Below are positions 18,303 to 27,640 of a stretch of 64,000 nt of DNA, piece by piece. The DNA is from Sphingobium yanoikuyae (GTDB lineage: Bacteria; Pseudomonadota; Alphaproteobacteria; Sphingomonadales; Sphingomonadaceae). The stretch lies in the NCBI RefSeq assembly GCF_013001025.1, contig NZ_CP053021.1, positions 2,880,001 through 2,944,000 of the forward strand, in the 5' to 3' direction. The notes beneath the pieces are model-generated. The model did not search any database. It worked only from the letters and a program-made list of their open reading frames with translations, and was not told the origin of the DNA. How positions within the stretch are numbered: position 1 is the first letter of the stretch; each line of letters starts with the position of its first letter. The position numbers and the translations under genes are program-made.

Positions 18303-18316
18303 TGGTAGCGCTATCA
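18303..18316. promoter_or_regulatory. XylR/LacI-type operator, TonB receptor site 1
   Basis: TGGTAGCGCTATCA, near-perfect 14-bp palindrome 47 bp upstream of the receptor ATG. It is identical to the site before xylX at 37364 and nearly identical to the TTAGCGCTACCA operator core I recall for the Caulobacter xylose promoter. It lies downstream of the TTGACA element at 18347-18352 (minus strand). Confidence 0.75.
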
Positions 18317-18334
18317 GATGCAGACCAATAAAGT

Positions 18335-18366
18335 GCCCGTCCCAATTGTCAAGATATGGGACGGGC
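18335..18366 (-). promoter_or_regulatory. Inverted repeat spanning the -35 of the receptor promoter
   Basis: GCCCGTCCCA (18335-18344) and TGGGACGGGC (18357-18366) are a perfect 10-bp inverted repeat. The 12-bp loop contains TTGACA (minus strand, 18352-18347), a consensus -35. The hairpin, followed by ACTTTATT on the minus strand, could be a terminator for the upstream GH2 gene, an operator, or both. Confidence 0.55.
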
Positions 18367-18371
18367 GAAAA

Positions 18372-18385
18372 TGGTAACGTTATTA
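18372..18385. promoter_or_regulatory. XylR/LacI-type operator, TonB receptor site 2
   Basis: TGGTAACGTTATTA, a variant of the 14-mer at 18303 (three differences) sitting between the GH2 stop and the receptor promoter. Its centre is 69 bp from the first site, with the -35 between, which would allow cooperative binding or a small loop. Confidence 0.5.
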
Positions 18386-18389
18386 ATTT

Positions 18390-21071
18390 TCAGCGGACTG
18401 TGGCATTTGTGCTGATGACGGCCTGCGCCGCGGTCAGGCCCGGTGCGCTGGCGCGGACGGTTACCCGCCCCTTCTCGCCCGGCTTGGCCTTCACGATCAC
18501 TAGCGCCAGGCCATTGAAAGCCTTGCGATCTTTCGACGGAAAGGCAGTCAGATCGGTCGGGTCGCCATTGTCGGTGGCAATGATCTCGCCCGGTCCCTCG
18601 ATCGAGAAGCGGATGTCCTGCTTGGCGGCAGGGACGACATTGCCGTCCTTGTCGAGGATCTTGAGCGTCACGAAACTGAGGTCACGACCGTCATCGGCGA
18701 TGGCGGAGCGATCGGCGGTCAGCGACAGTTTCGCCGCCTCGCCCACGGTGCGGATCGTCTCGGTCGCCCAGGGCTGGCCCTTCTTCCAGGTGACGACCTT
18801 CACCTCGCCCGGTTCATAGACGACATAGTCCCAGCGGAAGCGATATTCATAATCGCGCTTCTTGACCTTGCCCTGCGACTTGCCGTTGATGAACAGTTCC
18901 GCCTCGTCGGCCGAGGAGAAGACATGAACCGGCGTGATCTGGCCGACGCGGTCAGGCCAGGTCCAGTGCGGCAGGATATGCGCGAATTTGAGGTCGGGCC
19001 GCCAGCGCGCCTGGTAGAGCCAGAAGCGGTCCTTGGGGAAGCCGGCGAGATCGAGGATGCCGGAATAGGAACTGCGCGACGTGTAATAGGGTGTCGGTTC
19101 GCCCAGATAATCGAAGCCGGTCCAGACGAACTCGCCCGCGACATAGGGATTCTGGTCATCGGCGGCCCAGACCCGATCGGGCGAGGAGCCAAAATCGGCG
19201 GCGTGCATCTCATAGGCGGAGACCTGATGCGTGTCGGGATTGCCGCCCGACCAGGGGCGCACCGGACCGCTGATCGCGCCGGCCACCGGGAACATATATT
19301 CGCCGCGACTGGACAGGGCCGATGCGCTTTCGGTGGACAGGATGACCTTGTCCGGGAATTTCGCGCGGAAGGCGGGATATTGGCCGACGATGCCGCGAAT
19401 GCCGGCGCCCTGATAATTGAGGCTGATGACGTCCACGGTGGTGGGCAGAGCCATGTCCGCCTTGGCATAGTTCATCGCGCTGGTGGCGGGCCGGGTCGGG
19501 TCTTCCTGATGCGCGATGGCGACCAGTTCGCGGCCGATCTTCGCCCCCGCCTCACCATCATATTGTTCGCCGACCTCGTTGCCGATGCTCCAGATGATGA
19601 TCGAGGGATGGTTGCGGTCGCGGCGCAGCATGGCGCGCGCGTCGGCCTCATGCCAATCCGGGAAGATCAGGTGGAAGTCGTGCGGGGTCTTCTTCTTCTC
19701 CCAGCTGTCGAACACCTCGTCCATCACCAGGAAGCCCATGCGGTCGGTGAGTTCGAGCAGTTCGGGCGCGGGCGGATTATGGCTCATGCGCACGGCGTTG
19801 GTGCCCATGTCGCGCAATATTTCGAGCTGGCGCTCGGCCGCGCGGGCGTTGAAGGCTGCGCCGATCGCACCGAGATCATGATGATTGTTGACGCCGCGCA
19901 GGGGGATCTGCTCACCATTGACGATCACGCCCTTGTCGGGATCGAACTTGATGTCGCGCACGCCGAAGCGGGTTTCGTAGCTGTCGATCAGCTTGCCGCC
20001 CTGGGTCACGGTGGAGACGGCGACATAGCGGTTGGGCGCCTGCGTCGGCGGCGGGCCCCAGAGGCGCGGGTTGCTGAGGATCGTGCTGCCCTTCAGCTCC
20101 GCCTTGCCATGGGGGGCGATGCTGGTGGACTGGCGGGCGATGCTGGCGACCGGGCGGCCGATGCGCTTGCCGCTGGCGTCGATCGCATAGAGAGCGGTCG
20201 CGACCTCGACCTGCGCCGGGGTGTCGCCGTCATTGTCGAGGGTGAGGCTCAGGTCCACGCTGGCCTGCGCCTTGCTGACCTGCGGCGTGCGGACGATGCT
20301 GCCCCACTGGCCGACATGGACCTTGTTGGTGGTGGTGAGATAGATGTCGCGATAGAGGCCGCCGCCCGGATACCAGCGCGCCGAAGCCTGGGGATTGTCG
20401 AGGCGGATCACGAGTTGGTTCTGGCCGCCCGGCACCGCATAGGGGGTGAGGTCGAGGCGGAAGCTGTTATAGCCATAGGGCCAGCCGCCGACGAGCTTTC
20501 CATTCAGCCAGACGGCGGCGTAGGACATCGCCCCTTCGACATCGAGGAAGATCGACTTGCCCTTGTCGCTGGCGGGGATGGTCAGCGCCTTGCGATACCA
20601 GCCGATGCCCCAGCTGGGCAGGCGGCCCATGCCGCCATAGGGGCCATCCTTGATGAACGGGCCGGCGATCGCCCAGTCGTGCGGCAGGTCGACATGGGTC
20701 CAGCCGCTGTCGTCGAAGCCGGGCTGGACATAGGATACGGTGCCGCCCGGATTGCCGGCGGGACGGGTGTGATGCCTGGCGGGATCGGCGATGAAGGGAT
20801 TGGCGCTGGGCAATATCCAGGGCTTGAGCACGCGGGCGCCGCTGTCGTCCACCTGCACCGCCGCGTCGGGACGGGCGTCGGCCACCTTGCCGTCGCCGGC
20901 ATCCTCGATCGGCGGACGGACATCATAGCGCAGATCCTCGATCAGGCCGGCGGGATCTCCCTTGGTGAAGCGCCAGTCGCGGCTGATCGAGACGCTGTCG
21001 CGCGGCGCGGCCAGCAAGGTCGCAGGGCTGAGCAGGCAGGAGGCGAGCAGGATGGTGCGCAGGGTCTTCAT
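18390..21071 (-). CDS. Secreted GH2 glycoside hydrolase (beta-galactosidase/beta-glucuronidase type)
   Basis: Extracytoplasmic family 2 hydrolase, 893 aa, with a signal peptide (MKTLRTILLASCLLSPATLLAA). Order: sugar-binding domain (about 30-260, WTHVDLPHDWAIAGP is typical), immunoglobulin-like domain (about 265-385), catalytic barrel (about 390-680) with acid/base Glu in IIWSIGNEVGEQ (about 499) and nucleophile Glu in ILSTESASAL (about 580), then C-terminal beta domains with a Big-type fold. Sequence alone does not separate galactosidase from glucuronidase. Placement 11 bp downstream of uxuB, in the uronate operon, makes glucuronide or galactoside side-chain removal from hemicellulose likely. 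A hairpin follows the stop. Confidence 0.88.
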   Translation of the reverse strand: MKTLRTILLASCLLSPATLLAAPRDSVSISRDWRFTKGDPAGLIEDLRYDVRPPIEDAGDGKVADARPDAAVQVDDSGARVLKPWILPSANPFIADPARHHTRPAGNPGGTVSYVQPGFDDSGWTHVDLPHDWAIAGPFIKDGPYGGMGRLPSWGIGWYRKALTIPASDKGKSIFLDVEGAMSYAAVWLNGKLVGGWPYGYNSFRLDLTPYAVPGGQNQLVIRLDNPQASARWYPGGGLYRDIYLTTTNKVHVGQWGSIVRTPQVSKAQASVDLSLTLDNDGDTPAQVEVATALYAIDASGKRIGRPVASIARQSTSIAPHGKAELKGSTILSNPRLWGPPPTQAPNRYVAVSTVTQGGKLIDSYETRFGVRDIKFDPDKGVIVNGEQIPLRGVNNHHDLGAIGAAFNARAAERQLEILRDMGTNAVRMSHNPPAPELLELTDRMGFLVMDEVFDSWEKKKTPHDFHLIFPDWHEADARAMLRRDRNHPSIIIWSIGNEVGEQYDGEAGAKIGRELVAIAHQEDPTRPATSAMNYAKADMALPTTVDVISLNYQGAGIRGIVGQYPAFRAKFPDKVILSTESASALSSRGEYMFPVAGAISGPVRPWSGGNPDTHQVSAYEMHAADFGSSPDRVWAADDQNPYVAGEFVWTGFDYLGEPTPYYTSRSSYSGILDLAGFPKDRFWLYQARWRPDLKFAHILPHWTWPDRVGQITPVHVFSSADEAELFINGKSQGKVKKRDYEYRFRWDYVVYEPGEVKVVTWKKGQPWATETIRTVGEAAKLSLTADRSAIADDGRDLSFVTLKILDKDGNVVPAAKQDIRFSIEGPGEIIATDNGDPTDLTAFPSKDRKAFNGLALVIVKAKPGEKGRVTVRASAPGLTAAQAVISTNATVR

Positions 21072-21082
21072 CAGGGGCTCCG

Positions 21083-22543
21083 TCAGAGCTGGGCGAGCGC
21101 AGCGCGGGCGCCGTCTGCTTCGAGGATGGCGAGCCAGCGGATCAGCGCGGCGCGGAAGGCGGCGTTGCCGGCAAGGTCGGCGGGCACCACGGCATCGAAG
21201 GCCAGGATCGCGTCGACACGGGCTTGCGTAGAGGATGCGTCGGCCAGCCGGGCGGTGATGGCGGCGGCGAGCGGATCGTCGACGACATGGGCTTCGCCCC
21301 GGTCATCGACGCCGGCCTGCCAGCGGACCCAGGCGGCGACGGCGAGCGACAGGGCATCGATCCCCTGCCCTGCCGACAGCCGCGCGGCGATGGTGGCGAG
21401 CAGGCGCTGGGGCAGCTTTTGCGATCCGTCCATCGCGATCTGGCGGGTGCGATGCTGCAGGGTCGGATTGTCGAAGCGCGCCATCAGCTCGCGGCGATAG
21501 GCGGCGACGTCCAGTTCGGGCGGCGGCGACAGCGTGGTCTGCGCCTCGTCCCACAGACTTTCGACGAAATGCCGGGCTTCGGGCAGCGCGAGCACTTCAT
21601 GGACATGGTCGATGCCGGCGAGGCCGCCGAGATAGGCGATGCCGCTATGCGCGCCGTTGAGCAGGCGCAGCTTCGCCTCCTCCCAGGGGGCAACGGCGGC
21701 GGTGACCTGAACCCCCGCGCCGAAATCCGGGCGCGGGCCGCAGAATTTATCCTCGATCACCCATTGCAGGAAGGGTTCGGTCTTGACCATTGCCTGATCC
21801 TCGACGCCGAGCCGGGCGGCGAGCGCGGCGATGTCGGCGTCGGTGGTGGCGGGGACGATGCGGTCGACCATGGTTTCGGGGAAGGCCCCTTCTGCCGCGA
21901 TCCAGTCGGCCAGTGCCGGGTCGTGCCGGGCAGCGAGCGCCAGCACGGCGTTGCGCAACCGGGTGCCGTTGTGCGGCAGATTGTCGCAACTGATCGCGGT
22001 GAAAGGCGGCAGGCCCGCCGCCTGGCGCACGGCCAGCGCCGCGACGAGGAAGCCGGGCGCAGTCTGCGGCGCGGCGAGCGAGGCAAGGTCTGCGGCGAGT
22101 TGGGGATCGCCCTCGATCAGGGCGCCGGTCGCGGGATCGAGCTTATAGCCCTTCTCGGCCACGGTCAGGGTGACGATATGGGTGTCGGGCGCGGCGAGCG
22201 CGGCGACCAGTGCGGCCGGGTCTTCCGGGGCGACCAATACCTGGCTGACCACGCCGATGATGCGCGCCTGCTCGGCCGAACCATCGCGCACCAGCATGGT
22301 GTAGAGGCAGTCCTGCGGCATCATCTGGTCGCGCACGCCGGGCGAACGCAGCGACGCGGCAATCACGCCCCAGCGCAGGTCGCCGGCGGTCAGGGCATCA
22401 TCGAAGATCACCGCCTGATGCGCGCGGTTGAAGGCACCGATGCCGAGATGGACGACGCCGGGGCGAACCGCCGCGCGATCATAGCCGGGACGGACGATAT
22501 CGGCGGGCAGGCCGGCGAGCGTGGCGGACGATAGACGGGTCAC
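21083..22543 (-). CDS. uxuB: Fructuronate reductase (mannitol dehydrogenase family)
   Basis: NAD-dependent reductase of 486 aa that converts D-fructuronate to D-mannonate, feeding ManD. The N-terminal Rossmann domain begins near residue 28 with VHLGIGAFNRAHQAV, and the C-terminal mannitol-dehydrogenase domain contains the catalytic-lysine region KLRLLNGAHSGIAYLG (about 290-305) with the family K...N...H pattern. Mannitol, altronate and mannonate dehydrogenases share the fold; adjacency to manD and a hexuronate transporter fixes the likely role. The start codon is GTG, 4 bp after the MFS stop, with only a distant GAGG, so coupling to upstream translation is likely. Confidence 0.87.
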   Translation of the reverse strand: MTRLSSATLAGLPADIVRPGYDRAAVRPGVVHLGIGAFNRAHQAVIFDDALTAGDLRWGVIAASLRSPGVRDQMMPQDCLYTMLVRDGSAEQARIIGVVSQVLVAPEDPAALVAALAAPDTHIVTLTVAEKGYKLDPATGALIEGDPQLAADLASLAAPQTAPGFLVAALAVRQAAGLPPFTAISCDNLPHNGTRLRNAVLALAARHDPALADWIAAEGAFPETMVDRIVPATTDADIAALAARLGVEDQAMVKTEPFLQWVIEDKFCGPRPDFGAGVQVTAAVAPWEEAKLRLLNGAHSGIAYLGGLAGIDHVHEVLALPEARHFVESLWDEAQTTLSPPPELDVAAYRRELMARFDNPTLQHRTRQIAMDGSQKLPQRLLATIAARLSAGQGIDALSLAVAAWVRWQAGVDDRGEAHVVDDPLAAAITARLADASSTQARVDAILAFDAVVPADLAGNAAFRAALIRWLAILEADGARAALAQL

Positions 22544-22547
22544 AGGA

Positions 22548-23822
22548 TCAGACAGCCTCTTGCGAGAGAGTCACGGGCACATAGCGCGGGACGATAAGGT
22601 GCAGCACCAGCAGCGCCAGCAGATAGGCACAGGATGCGACGATGAAGATCGGCTGGAAGCTGCCGACGGTTTCCAGGATGATGCCGGCGAACTTGGCCAT
22701 CAGCATGCCGCCGATCGCGCCGGCCAGCCCGCCAAGGCCGACCACTGACCCCGCCATCCAGCGCGGAAAGAGATCGCCCGGCAGCGCATAGACATTGGCC
22801 GAGAAGCCCTGATGCCCGGCGCAGGCGAGGCCGATCAGGCCGACCGCGATCCACATGCTGGGCGCCTGGGCAGCGAACGCGATCGGCAGGGCGCAAAGCC
22901 CGGCGCAGAACATCGCCGTCTTGCGGGCGCGGTTGATGTTCATGCCCCGGCCCATCAGGCGCGACGACAGCCAGCCGCCCGCGACCGAACCGACATCGGC
23001 CAGCAGATAGACGGCGATCAGCGGCGGGCCGAAGTCCAGCATCTTCACGCCATATTGCTTGTTGAAGAAATCGGGCAGCCAGAAGAGGAAGGTCCACCAG
23101 ACCGGATCGATGAGGAAGCGCGAGGTCATATAGGCCCAGGTCTGGCGATAGCGGAACAGGGTGCGCCACTTGACCGGGCGGGCCGGTTCCTGCGGGTCCG
23201 CCTCGATCCAGGCCAGTTCCTCGGCGCTCAGCCCCTTCTTTTCGCGCGGGCGGCGATAGAAGGTCAGCCAGGCGGCGAGCCAGAAGACCGTCAGCAGGCC
23301 GGTGAGGATGAAGGCCCAACGCCAGCCCAGCGTGACCGCAATGACCGGGACGATCAGCGGCGTCAGGATCGCGCCGACATTGGAGCCGGCATTGAAGATG
23401 CCGATGGCGAAGGCGCGTTCCTTCTTGGGAAACCATTCATTGGTGGCGGCGATCGCCGCCGGGAATGTCCCCGCCTCACCAATTGCCAGTGGGATGCGGG
23501 CGAACAGCATGCCGGCGGTCGAGGTGAAGAAGATGTGCATGACATGGCCGACCGTCCACAGGCCGACCGCCAGCGCATAGCCGGCCCGCGCGCCGATCCG
23601 GTCGATCAGGCGGCCGAAGGCGACATAGGCGATGCCGTAACCCGCCTGAAACCAGATGGCGAGATCGGCATAGCCGCTCTCGCTCCAGCCATAGTGGGCC
23701 TGAAGATCGGGCTTGAGCGTCGGCAGGACAAGCCGGTCGATATAGCTCAGCACCACCGCCGCAAAGAGCAGGCCGCAGACGATCCAGCGGACCTTTCCGG
23801 ACGGTTTGGGAATCGTGGTCAT
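22548..23822 (-). CDS. MFS hexuronate transporter (ExuT-like)
   Basis: Inner-membrane transporter of 424 aa, anion:cation symporter group. Twelve hydrophobic segments are visible, the first at about residues 14-32 with the ACS signature SYIDRLVLPTLKPDL. GRLIDRIGARAGYALAVGLW is the loop 2-3 MFS motif and GEAGTFPAAIAATNEWFPKKER is typical of glucuronate/galacturonate carriers. Between uxuB and manD, so import of glucuronate or small aldouronates is the expected substrate. The start at 23822 is chosen over a longer frame whose N-terminus would read through a repeat element. Confidence 0.88.
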   Translation of the reverse strand: MTTIPKPSGKVRWIVCGLLFAAVVLSYIDRLVLPTLKPDLQAHYGWSESGYADLAIWFQAGYGIAYVAFGRLIDRIGARAGYALAVGLWTVGHVMHIFFTSTAGMLFARIPLAIGEAGTFPAAIAATNEWFPKKERAFAIGIFNAGSNVGAILTPLIVPVIAVTLGWRWAFILTGLLTVFWLAAWLTFYRRPREKKGLSAEELAWIEADPQEPARPVKWRTLFRYRQTWAYMTSRFLIDPVWWTFLFWLPDFFNKQYGVKMLDFGPPLIAVYLLADVGSVAGGWLSSRLMGRGMNINRARKTAMFCAGLCALPIAFAAQAPSMWIAVGLIGLACAGHQGFSANVYALPGDLFPRWMAGSVVGLGGLAGAIGGMLMAKFAGIILETVGSFQPIFIVASCAYLLALLVLHLIVPRYVPVTLSQEAV

Positions 23823-23842
23823 TGGCCACTCCGACAATGTTT

Positions 23843-23931
23843 CGTCATTCCCGCGAGCGCGGGAATCCACCTCCGGACCTCGCGATTGGGGCTATGGCAG
23901 GAGATGGATCCCCGCTTTCGCGGGGATGACG
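23843..23931. repeat. REP-type intergenic repeat pair (ATTCCCGCG family)
   Basis: Two palindromes, ATTCCCGCGAGCGCGGGAAT (23847-23866) and ATCCCCGCTTTCGCGGGGAT (23908-23927), bounded by CGTCAT and ATGACG, form one large inverted repeat between manD and the transporter gene. It could form a stable RNA structure inside the operon and set differential expression. Confidence 0.8.
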
Positions 23932-23960
23932 GCGTGGAGTGGCCAAAGCAGGTCAAGCGA

Positions 23961-25172
23961 TCACCAGTTGAACATGGTGCCGTCTTCGAGCCGGTTCACC
24001 GGCAGGAATGCGCGATTATATTCATATTTGGCGGCCAGTTCCTCGTCGATGTCGACGCCCAGGCCCGGCTTGTCGCCTGGATGCATGGCGCCGTTTTCGA
24101 ACGTATAGGCATGGGGGAAGACGGCATCGGTCTCGGGCGTGTGGCGCATATATTCCTGCACCCCGAAATTGGGCACCGACAGGTCGAAGTGGAGCGCGGC
24201 GGCCATGCAGACCGGCGACAGGTCGGTCGCGCCGTGGCAGCCGGTGCGGACCTGATAGAGATCGGCGAGGTTCGCGATCTTGCGCAGATGGCTGATGCCG
24301 CCGGCATGGACCACGGTGGCGCGGATATAGTCGATCAGCTGGTTCTGGATCAGCTCGCGGCAATCATGGATCGAGTTGAAAATCTCGCCCACGGCCAGCG
24401 GCGTGGTGGTGTGCTGGCGGATCAGCTTGAACGCGTCCTGATTTTCAGCAGGCGTCGCATCTTCCAGCCAGAAGGGGCGATATTGTTCCAGATCCTTGCC
24501 CAGACGCCCGGCCTCGATCGGGGTCAGGCGATGATGGATGTCGTGCAGCAGATGCACGTCCCAGCCCAGCGCCTCGCGGGCGGCCTTGAACAGTTCGGGG
24601 ACGATGCGGAGATATTTGCTGGTGTTCCAGACATTTTCGGTCGGCAGGTCGGCGTCGGCGGGTTCGTAGAAATATTTGTCCTTCGACACGCCATAGGTCG
24701 ACGCCATGCCAGGGACGCCGCACTGGATGCGGATCGCCTTGTAACCCTGTGCCTGATATTCCAGCGCGACCTTGACCGTGTCCTCGATCGTCGTGCCATT
24801 GGCATGGCCATAGACCATGACGCTTTCACGGCTGGCGCCGCCGAGCAGCTGGTAGACCGGCAGGCCGGCAATCTTGCCCTTGATGTCCCAGAGCGCGGTA
24901 TCGACGGCGGCGATGGCCGACATCGTCACCGGGCCGCGGCGCCAATAGGCGCCCTTGTAGAGATATTGCCAGATATCCTCGATCTGGTGCGCATCCCGGC
25001 CGATCAGGCAGGGAATGACATGGTCCTGCAGATAGGAGGCGACGGACAGTTCGCGGCCGTTGAGGGTCGCATCGCCCAGACCATAGACGCCCTCTTCGGT
25101 CTCGATCTTGAGGGTGACGAAATTGCGACCAGGGCAGGTAACGATGACCTTGGCGCCGGTAATCTTGGGCAT
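23961..25172 (-). CDS. manD: D-mannonate dehydratase (enolase superfamily, ManD)
   Basis: Mg-dependent dehydratase (403 aa) converting D-mannonate to 2-keto-3-deoxygluconate. It aligns throughout with the characterised Novosphingobium aromaticivorans ManD as I recall it: [39 protein letters not shown], the YWRRGPVTM loop, metal ligands in the [24 protein letters not shown] and LAVGEIFN segments, the [10 protein letters not shown] region and the C-terminal LEDGTMFNW. The start at 25172 has AGGGGAG upstream; a longer frame begins inside the control region. Adjacent to uxuB and a hexuronate carrier, it defines a glucuronate-to-KDG route. Confidence 0.94.
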   Translation of the reverse strand: MPKITGAKVIVTCPGRNFVTLKIETEEGVYGLGDATLNGRELSVASYLQDHVIPCLIGRDAHQIEDIWQYLYKGAYWRRGPVTMSAIAAVDTALWDIKGKIAGLPVYQLLGGASRESVMVYGHANGTTIEDTVKVALEYQAQGYKAIRIQCGVPGMASTYGVSKDKYFYEPADADLPTENVWNTSKYLRIVPELFKAAREALGWDVHLLHDIHHRLTPIEAGRLGKDLEQYRPFWLEDATPAENQDAFKLIRQHTTTPLAVGEIFNSIHDCRELIQNQLIDYIRATVVHAGGISHLRKIANLADLYQVRTGCHGATDLSPVCMAAALHFDLSVPNFGVQEYMRHTPETDAVFPHAYTFENGAMHPGDKPGLGVDIDEELAAKYEYNRAFLPVNRLEDGTMFNW

Positions 25173-25189
25173 GGATGCTCCCCTAAAAC

Positions 25190-25200
25190 TGGTATGACCA
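25190..25200. promoter_or_regulatory. Candidate GntR/UxuR-type operator before manD
   Basis: TGGTATGACCA, arms TGGT/ACCA, 17 bp upstream of the manD start. TGGTnnnACCA is the core recognised by FCD-type GntR regulators, including UxuR/ExuR and FadR. No gntR gene is in the window. Confidence 0.55.
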
Positions 25201-25239
25201 ATCATGGCCATAGGCGATAATCAATTTGCCTTCAACGAT

Positions 25240-25259
25240 ATTGGTCAGGCCAATACCAT
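25240..25259. promoter_or_regulatory. Second GntR-type motif before manD
   Basis: ATTGGTCAGGCCAAT (25240-25254) is a perfect 5-bp-arm inverted repeat, and the overlapping TGGTCAGGCCAATACCA gives further TGGT/ACCA arms. It fills the gap right after the GH3 stop, about 50 bp from the first motif. Confidence 0.5.
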
Positions 25260-27637
25260 CAGGCGATCTCCAATGTAACCGTCTGAAGCGTGGCGCTGTC
25301 CGGCCCGACCATGATGTCGAACAGGCCCGGCTCGACCACTTCGCGCATGTCGAGATTCCACAGCGCGACTGCTTCCGGGCCGATGGTCAGACGCACGGTG
25401 CGGCTTTCGCCGGGCGCCAGCGCGATCCGTTCGAAGCCCTTCAATTCCTTGAGCGGGCGCGTGACCGAGGCGGTCTGGTCATGGACATAGAGCTGCACCA
25501 CTTCCTCGCCCGCGACAGTGCCGACATTGCGGACATCGACCTCCACCGTGACTTCGCCGCCCACGCCGATGCGGCTGGCCGACAGGCGCGGCGGACCGAA
25601 GGCGAATTTGGTGTAGCTGAGGCCGAAGCCGAACGGGAAAAGCGGGCTGGCATCGGCGAAGAGATAGCCGCGCCGCGAGGATGGCTTGCGGTTGTAGAAG
25701 ATCGGGATCTGGCCCGCGTCGCGCGCGACGGTGACGGGCAGCTTGGCCCCCGGATTGACGTCTCCGAACAATATGTCGGCCATGGCCGTGCCGCCCTCCT
25801 GCCCCGGATACCAGCATTCGATCAGCGCATTGGCGCCATCGACCACGGCGGGATAGCTGGGCGGGCGACCGTTGATGGCGCACACCACCACCGGCTTTCC
25901 GGTCGCCTTCATCGCGGCGAACAGGTCATTCTGCTCACCGACCAGATCGAGGCTGGTGCGATCGCCCAGATGGTTTTTGGCAAAGCCTTCGCGGCTGGTC
26001 TGTTCCGTGTCGCCGATGGCGAGCAGGATGATGTCGGCGGTCTTTGCGACCTCGACCGCTTCGGCGATCAGCTGGCGGTTCTTCGCCGGGTCGGCCAGCA
26101 GCACTTCGTCCACCGAGCGGTCCTCACTCTGGGTGATGAAGACGCCCTGGGCATGGACGATGTCCGCCCGGTTGCCGAGCTTCGCCTTCACCCCATCCAG
26201 CAGCGAGACCGCCTGGCGCGGGATCGAGGAATAGCCGCCCAGCCGCGCGACCGCGGCATTGGGCCCGATAACCGCGACCTTGCGATGGGCGCCGGGCTTG
26301 AGCGGCAAGGTGCCGTCATTCTTGAGCAAGACGATCGACTTGTGCGCCGCCTTGAGCGCCAGCGCGCGCGCCTCCGCATTGCCGGTGAGCGCATCATAGT
26401 CGGCGCGCGGCCAGGGATTTTCGAACAGGCCCGCGCGGAACTTGAGCGTCAACATCCGCGTGCAGGCGAGGTTGACGGCCTCAAGGGGCACTTTTCCGGC
26501 GCGGACCTGTTCGACGAGCGTGCGATAGGCCAGGCCATCGGGCAGCTCGCAATCGACCCCGGCGCGGAGCGCGGCACGGGCCGTCGCCTCCAGGTCGGGC
26601 TGGACATGGTGAATGGTGTCGAGTTCGGGGACGGCGCCATAATCGCTGACCACGGCGCCATCGAAATGCCATTCGCCGCGCAGGATATCGCCGAGCAGCC
26701 ACTTGTTCTGATGGCTGGGGACGCCGTCGATCTCGTTATAGCTGGGCATGACGGCGGCGATGCCGGTGCGCTTGACCACCTGACGGAAGGGCGGGAAGAA
26801 ATTCTCGCGCAGTTCGCGCTCGCTGATCGGCGCGGGCGCGATATTCTCGCCCGCCTGCGGCTGGCCATGGCCGGTCATATGCTTGAGCGTGGCCATGACC
26901 TTGTCCGGGCCGATCTGCTTGCCCTCCCCCTGCAGGCCCAGCACGGCAGCAACGCCCATCTCGCCGCAGAGATAGGGGTCTTCGCCAAAGGTTTCCTCGA
27001 TCCGGCCCCAGCGCGGGTCGCGGGCGATGTCGACCACCGGCGAAAGCGCGAGATGGACGCCGCGCGCACGGACTTCCCGAGCAATAACCGACTGGACATC
27101 GGTCATGAGCTGGCGATCGAAACTGCCGGCAAGGCCGATCGCCATCGGGAACATGGTGGCGTCGGTCGCCATGTAGCCGTGGAGCGATTCCTCATGGAAG
27201 AGGATCGGGATGCCGAGGCGGGTCTCTTCCACCGCCCATTTCTGGACGGCGTTGATGAAGGCGACGGTATCGGCCGGGGTGCGCCAGCGCGCGCCGACGC
27301 CGCCGGCCTGGGTCGATCCATTGGGCGCGCCGCGCCGGTCGGACGGGCGGGTAATCTGGCCGAAGCTCGCCGGATAAGCCTTGCTCGCCTTGGCCGGCGA
27401 GAAGGTGAGATCATCCATGATGTCGGCCTTGGTCGCCCAGAGCGCGATGATCTGGCCGACCTTTTCCTCCAGAGTCATGCGGCCGAGCAGGTCGCGCACG
27501 CGCAGGTCGATCGGTGCGGTCGCATCCTTGTAGAGCGGACCGCCCTTCCCCTTCGCCGCCAGCGGGGCGGCAGCAAGCGCGGAAGTGGAGGCGAGCAGGC
27601 CAAGGGCCTGGCGGCGGGCGAAGCGGGTCGTCATCAT
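25259..27637 (-). CDS. Secreted GH3 beta-xylosidase/beta-glucosidase A
   Basis: Family 3 glycoside hydrolase (792 aa) of the BglX/xylosidase type, likely releasing xylose or glucose from oligosaccharides in the periplasm. The N-terminus TTRFARRQALGLLASTSALAAA looks like a Tat-type signal with a twin Arg. Catalytic barrel about 35-390 with RDPRWGRIEETFGEDP, KHMTGHGQPQ and the nucleophile Asp in GAVVSDYGAVPE (about 331). The second alpha/beta domain (about 410-640) and the fibronectin-III-like domain (about 690-780, GEEVVQLYVHD) are complete. It begins right after its paralogue and precedes manD, so one transcript can carry both GH3 genes and the uronate genes. Confidence 0.92.
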   Translation of the reverse strand: MMTTRFARRQALGLLASTSALAAAPLAAKGKGGPLYKDATAPIDLRVRDLLGRMTLEEKVGQIIALWATKADIMDDLTFSPAKASKAYPASFGQITRPSDRRGAPNGSTQAGGVGARWRTPADTVAFINAVQKWAVEETRLGIPILFHEESLHGYMATDATMFPMAIGLAGSFDRQLMTDVQSVIAREVRARGVHLALSPVVDIARDPRWGRIEETFGEDPYLCGEMGVAAVLGLQGEGKQIGPDKVMATLKHMTGHGQPQAGENIAPAPISERELRENFFPPFRQVVKRTGIAAVMPSYNEIDGVPSHQNKWLLGDILRGEWHFDGAVVSDYGAVPELDTIHHVQPDLEATARAALRAGVDCELPDGLAYRTLVEQVRAGKVPLEAVNLACTRMLTLKFRAGLFENPWPRADYDALTGNAEARALALKAAHKSIVLLKNDGTLPLKPGAHRKVAVIGPNAAVARLGGYSSIPRQAVSLLDGVKAKLGNRADIVHAQGVFITQSEDRSVDEVLLADPAKNRQLIAEAVEVAKTADIILLAIGDTEQTSREGFAKNHLGDRTSLDLVGEQNDLFAAMKATGKPVVVCAINGRPPSYPAVVDGANALIECWYPGQEGGTAMADILFGDVNPGAKLPVTVARDAGQIPIFYNRKPSSRRGYLFADASPLFPFGFGLSYTKFAFGPPRLSASRIGVGGEVTVEVDVRNVGTVAGEEVVQLYVHDQTASVTRPLKELKGFERIALAPGESRTVRLTIGPEAVALWNLDMREVVEPGLFDIMVGPDSATLQTVTLEIA

Positions 27638-27640
27638 GGC

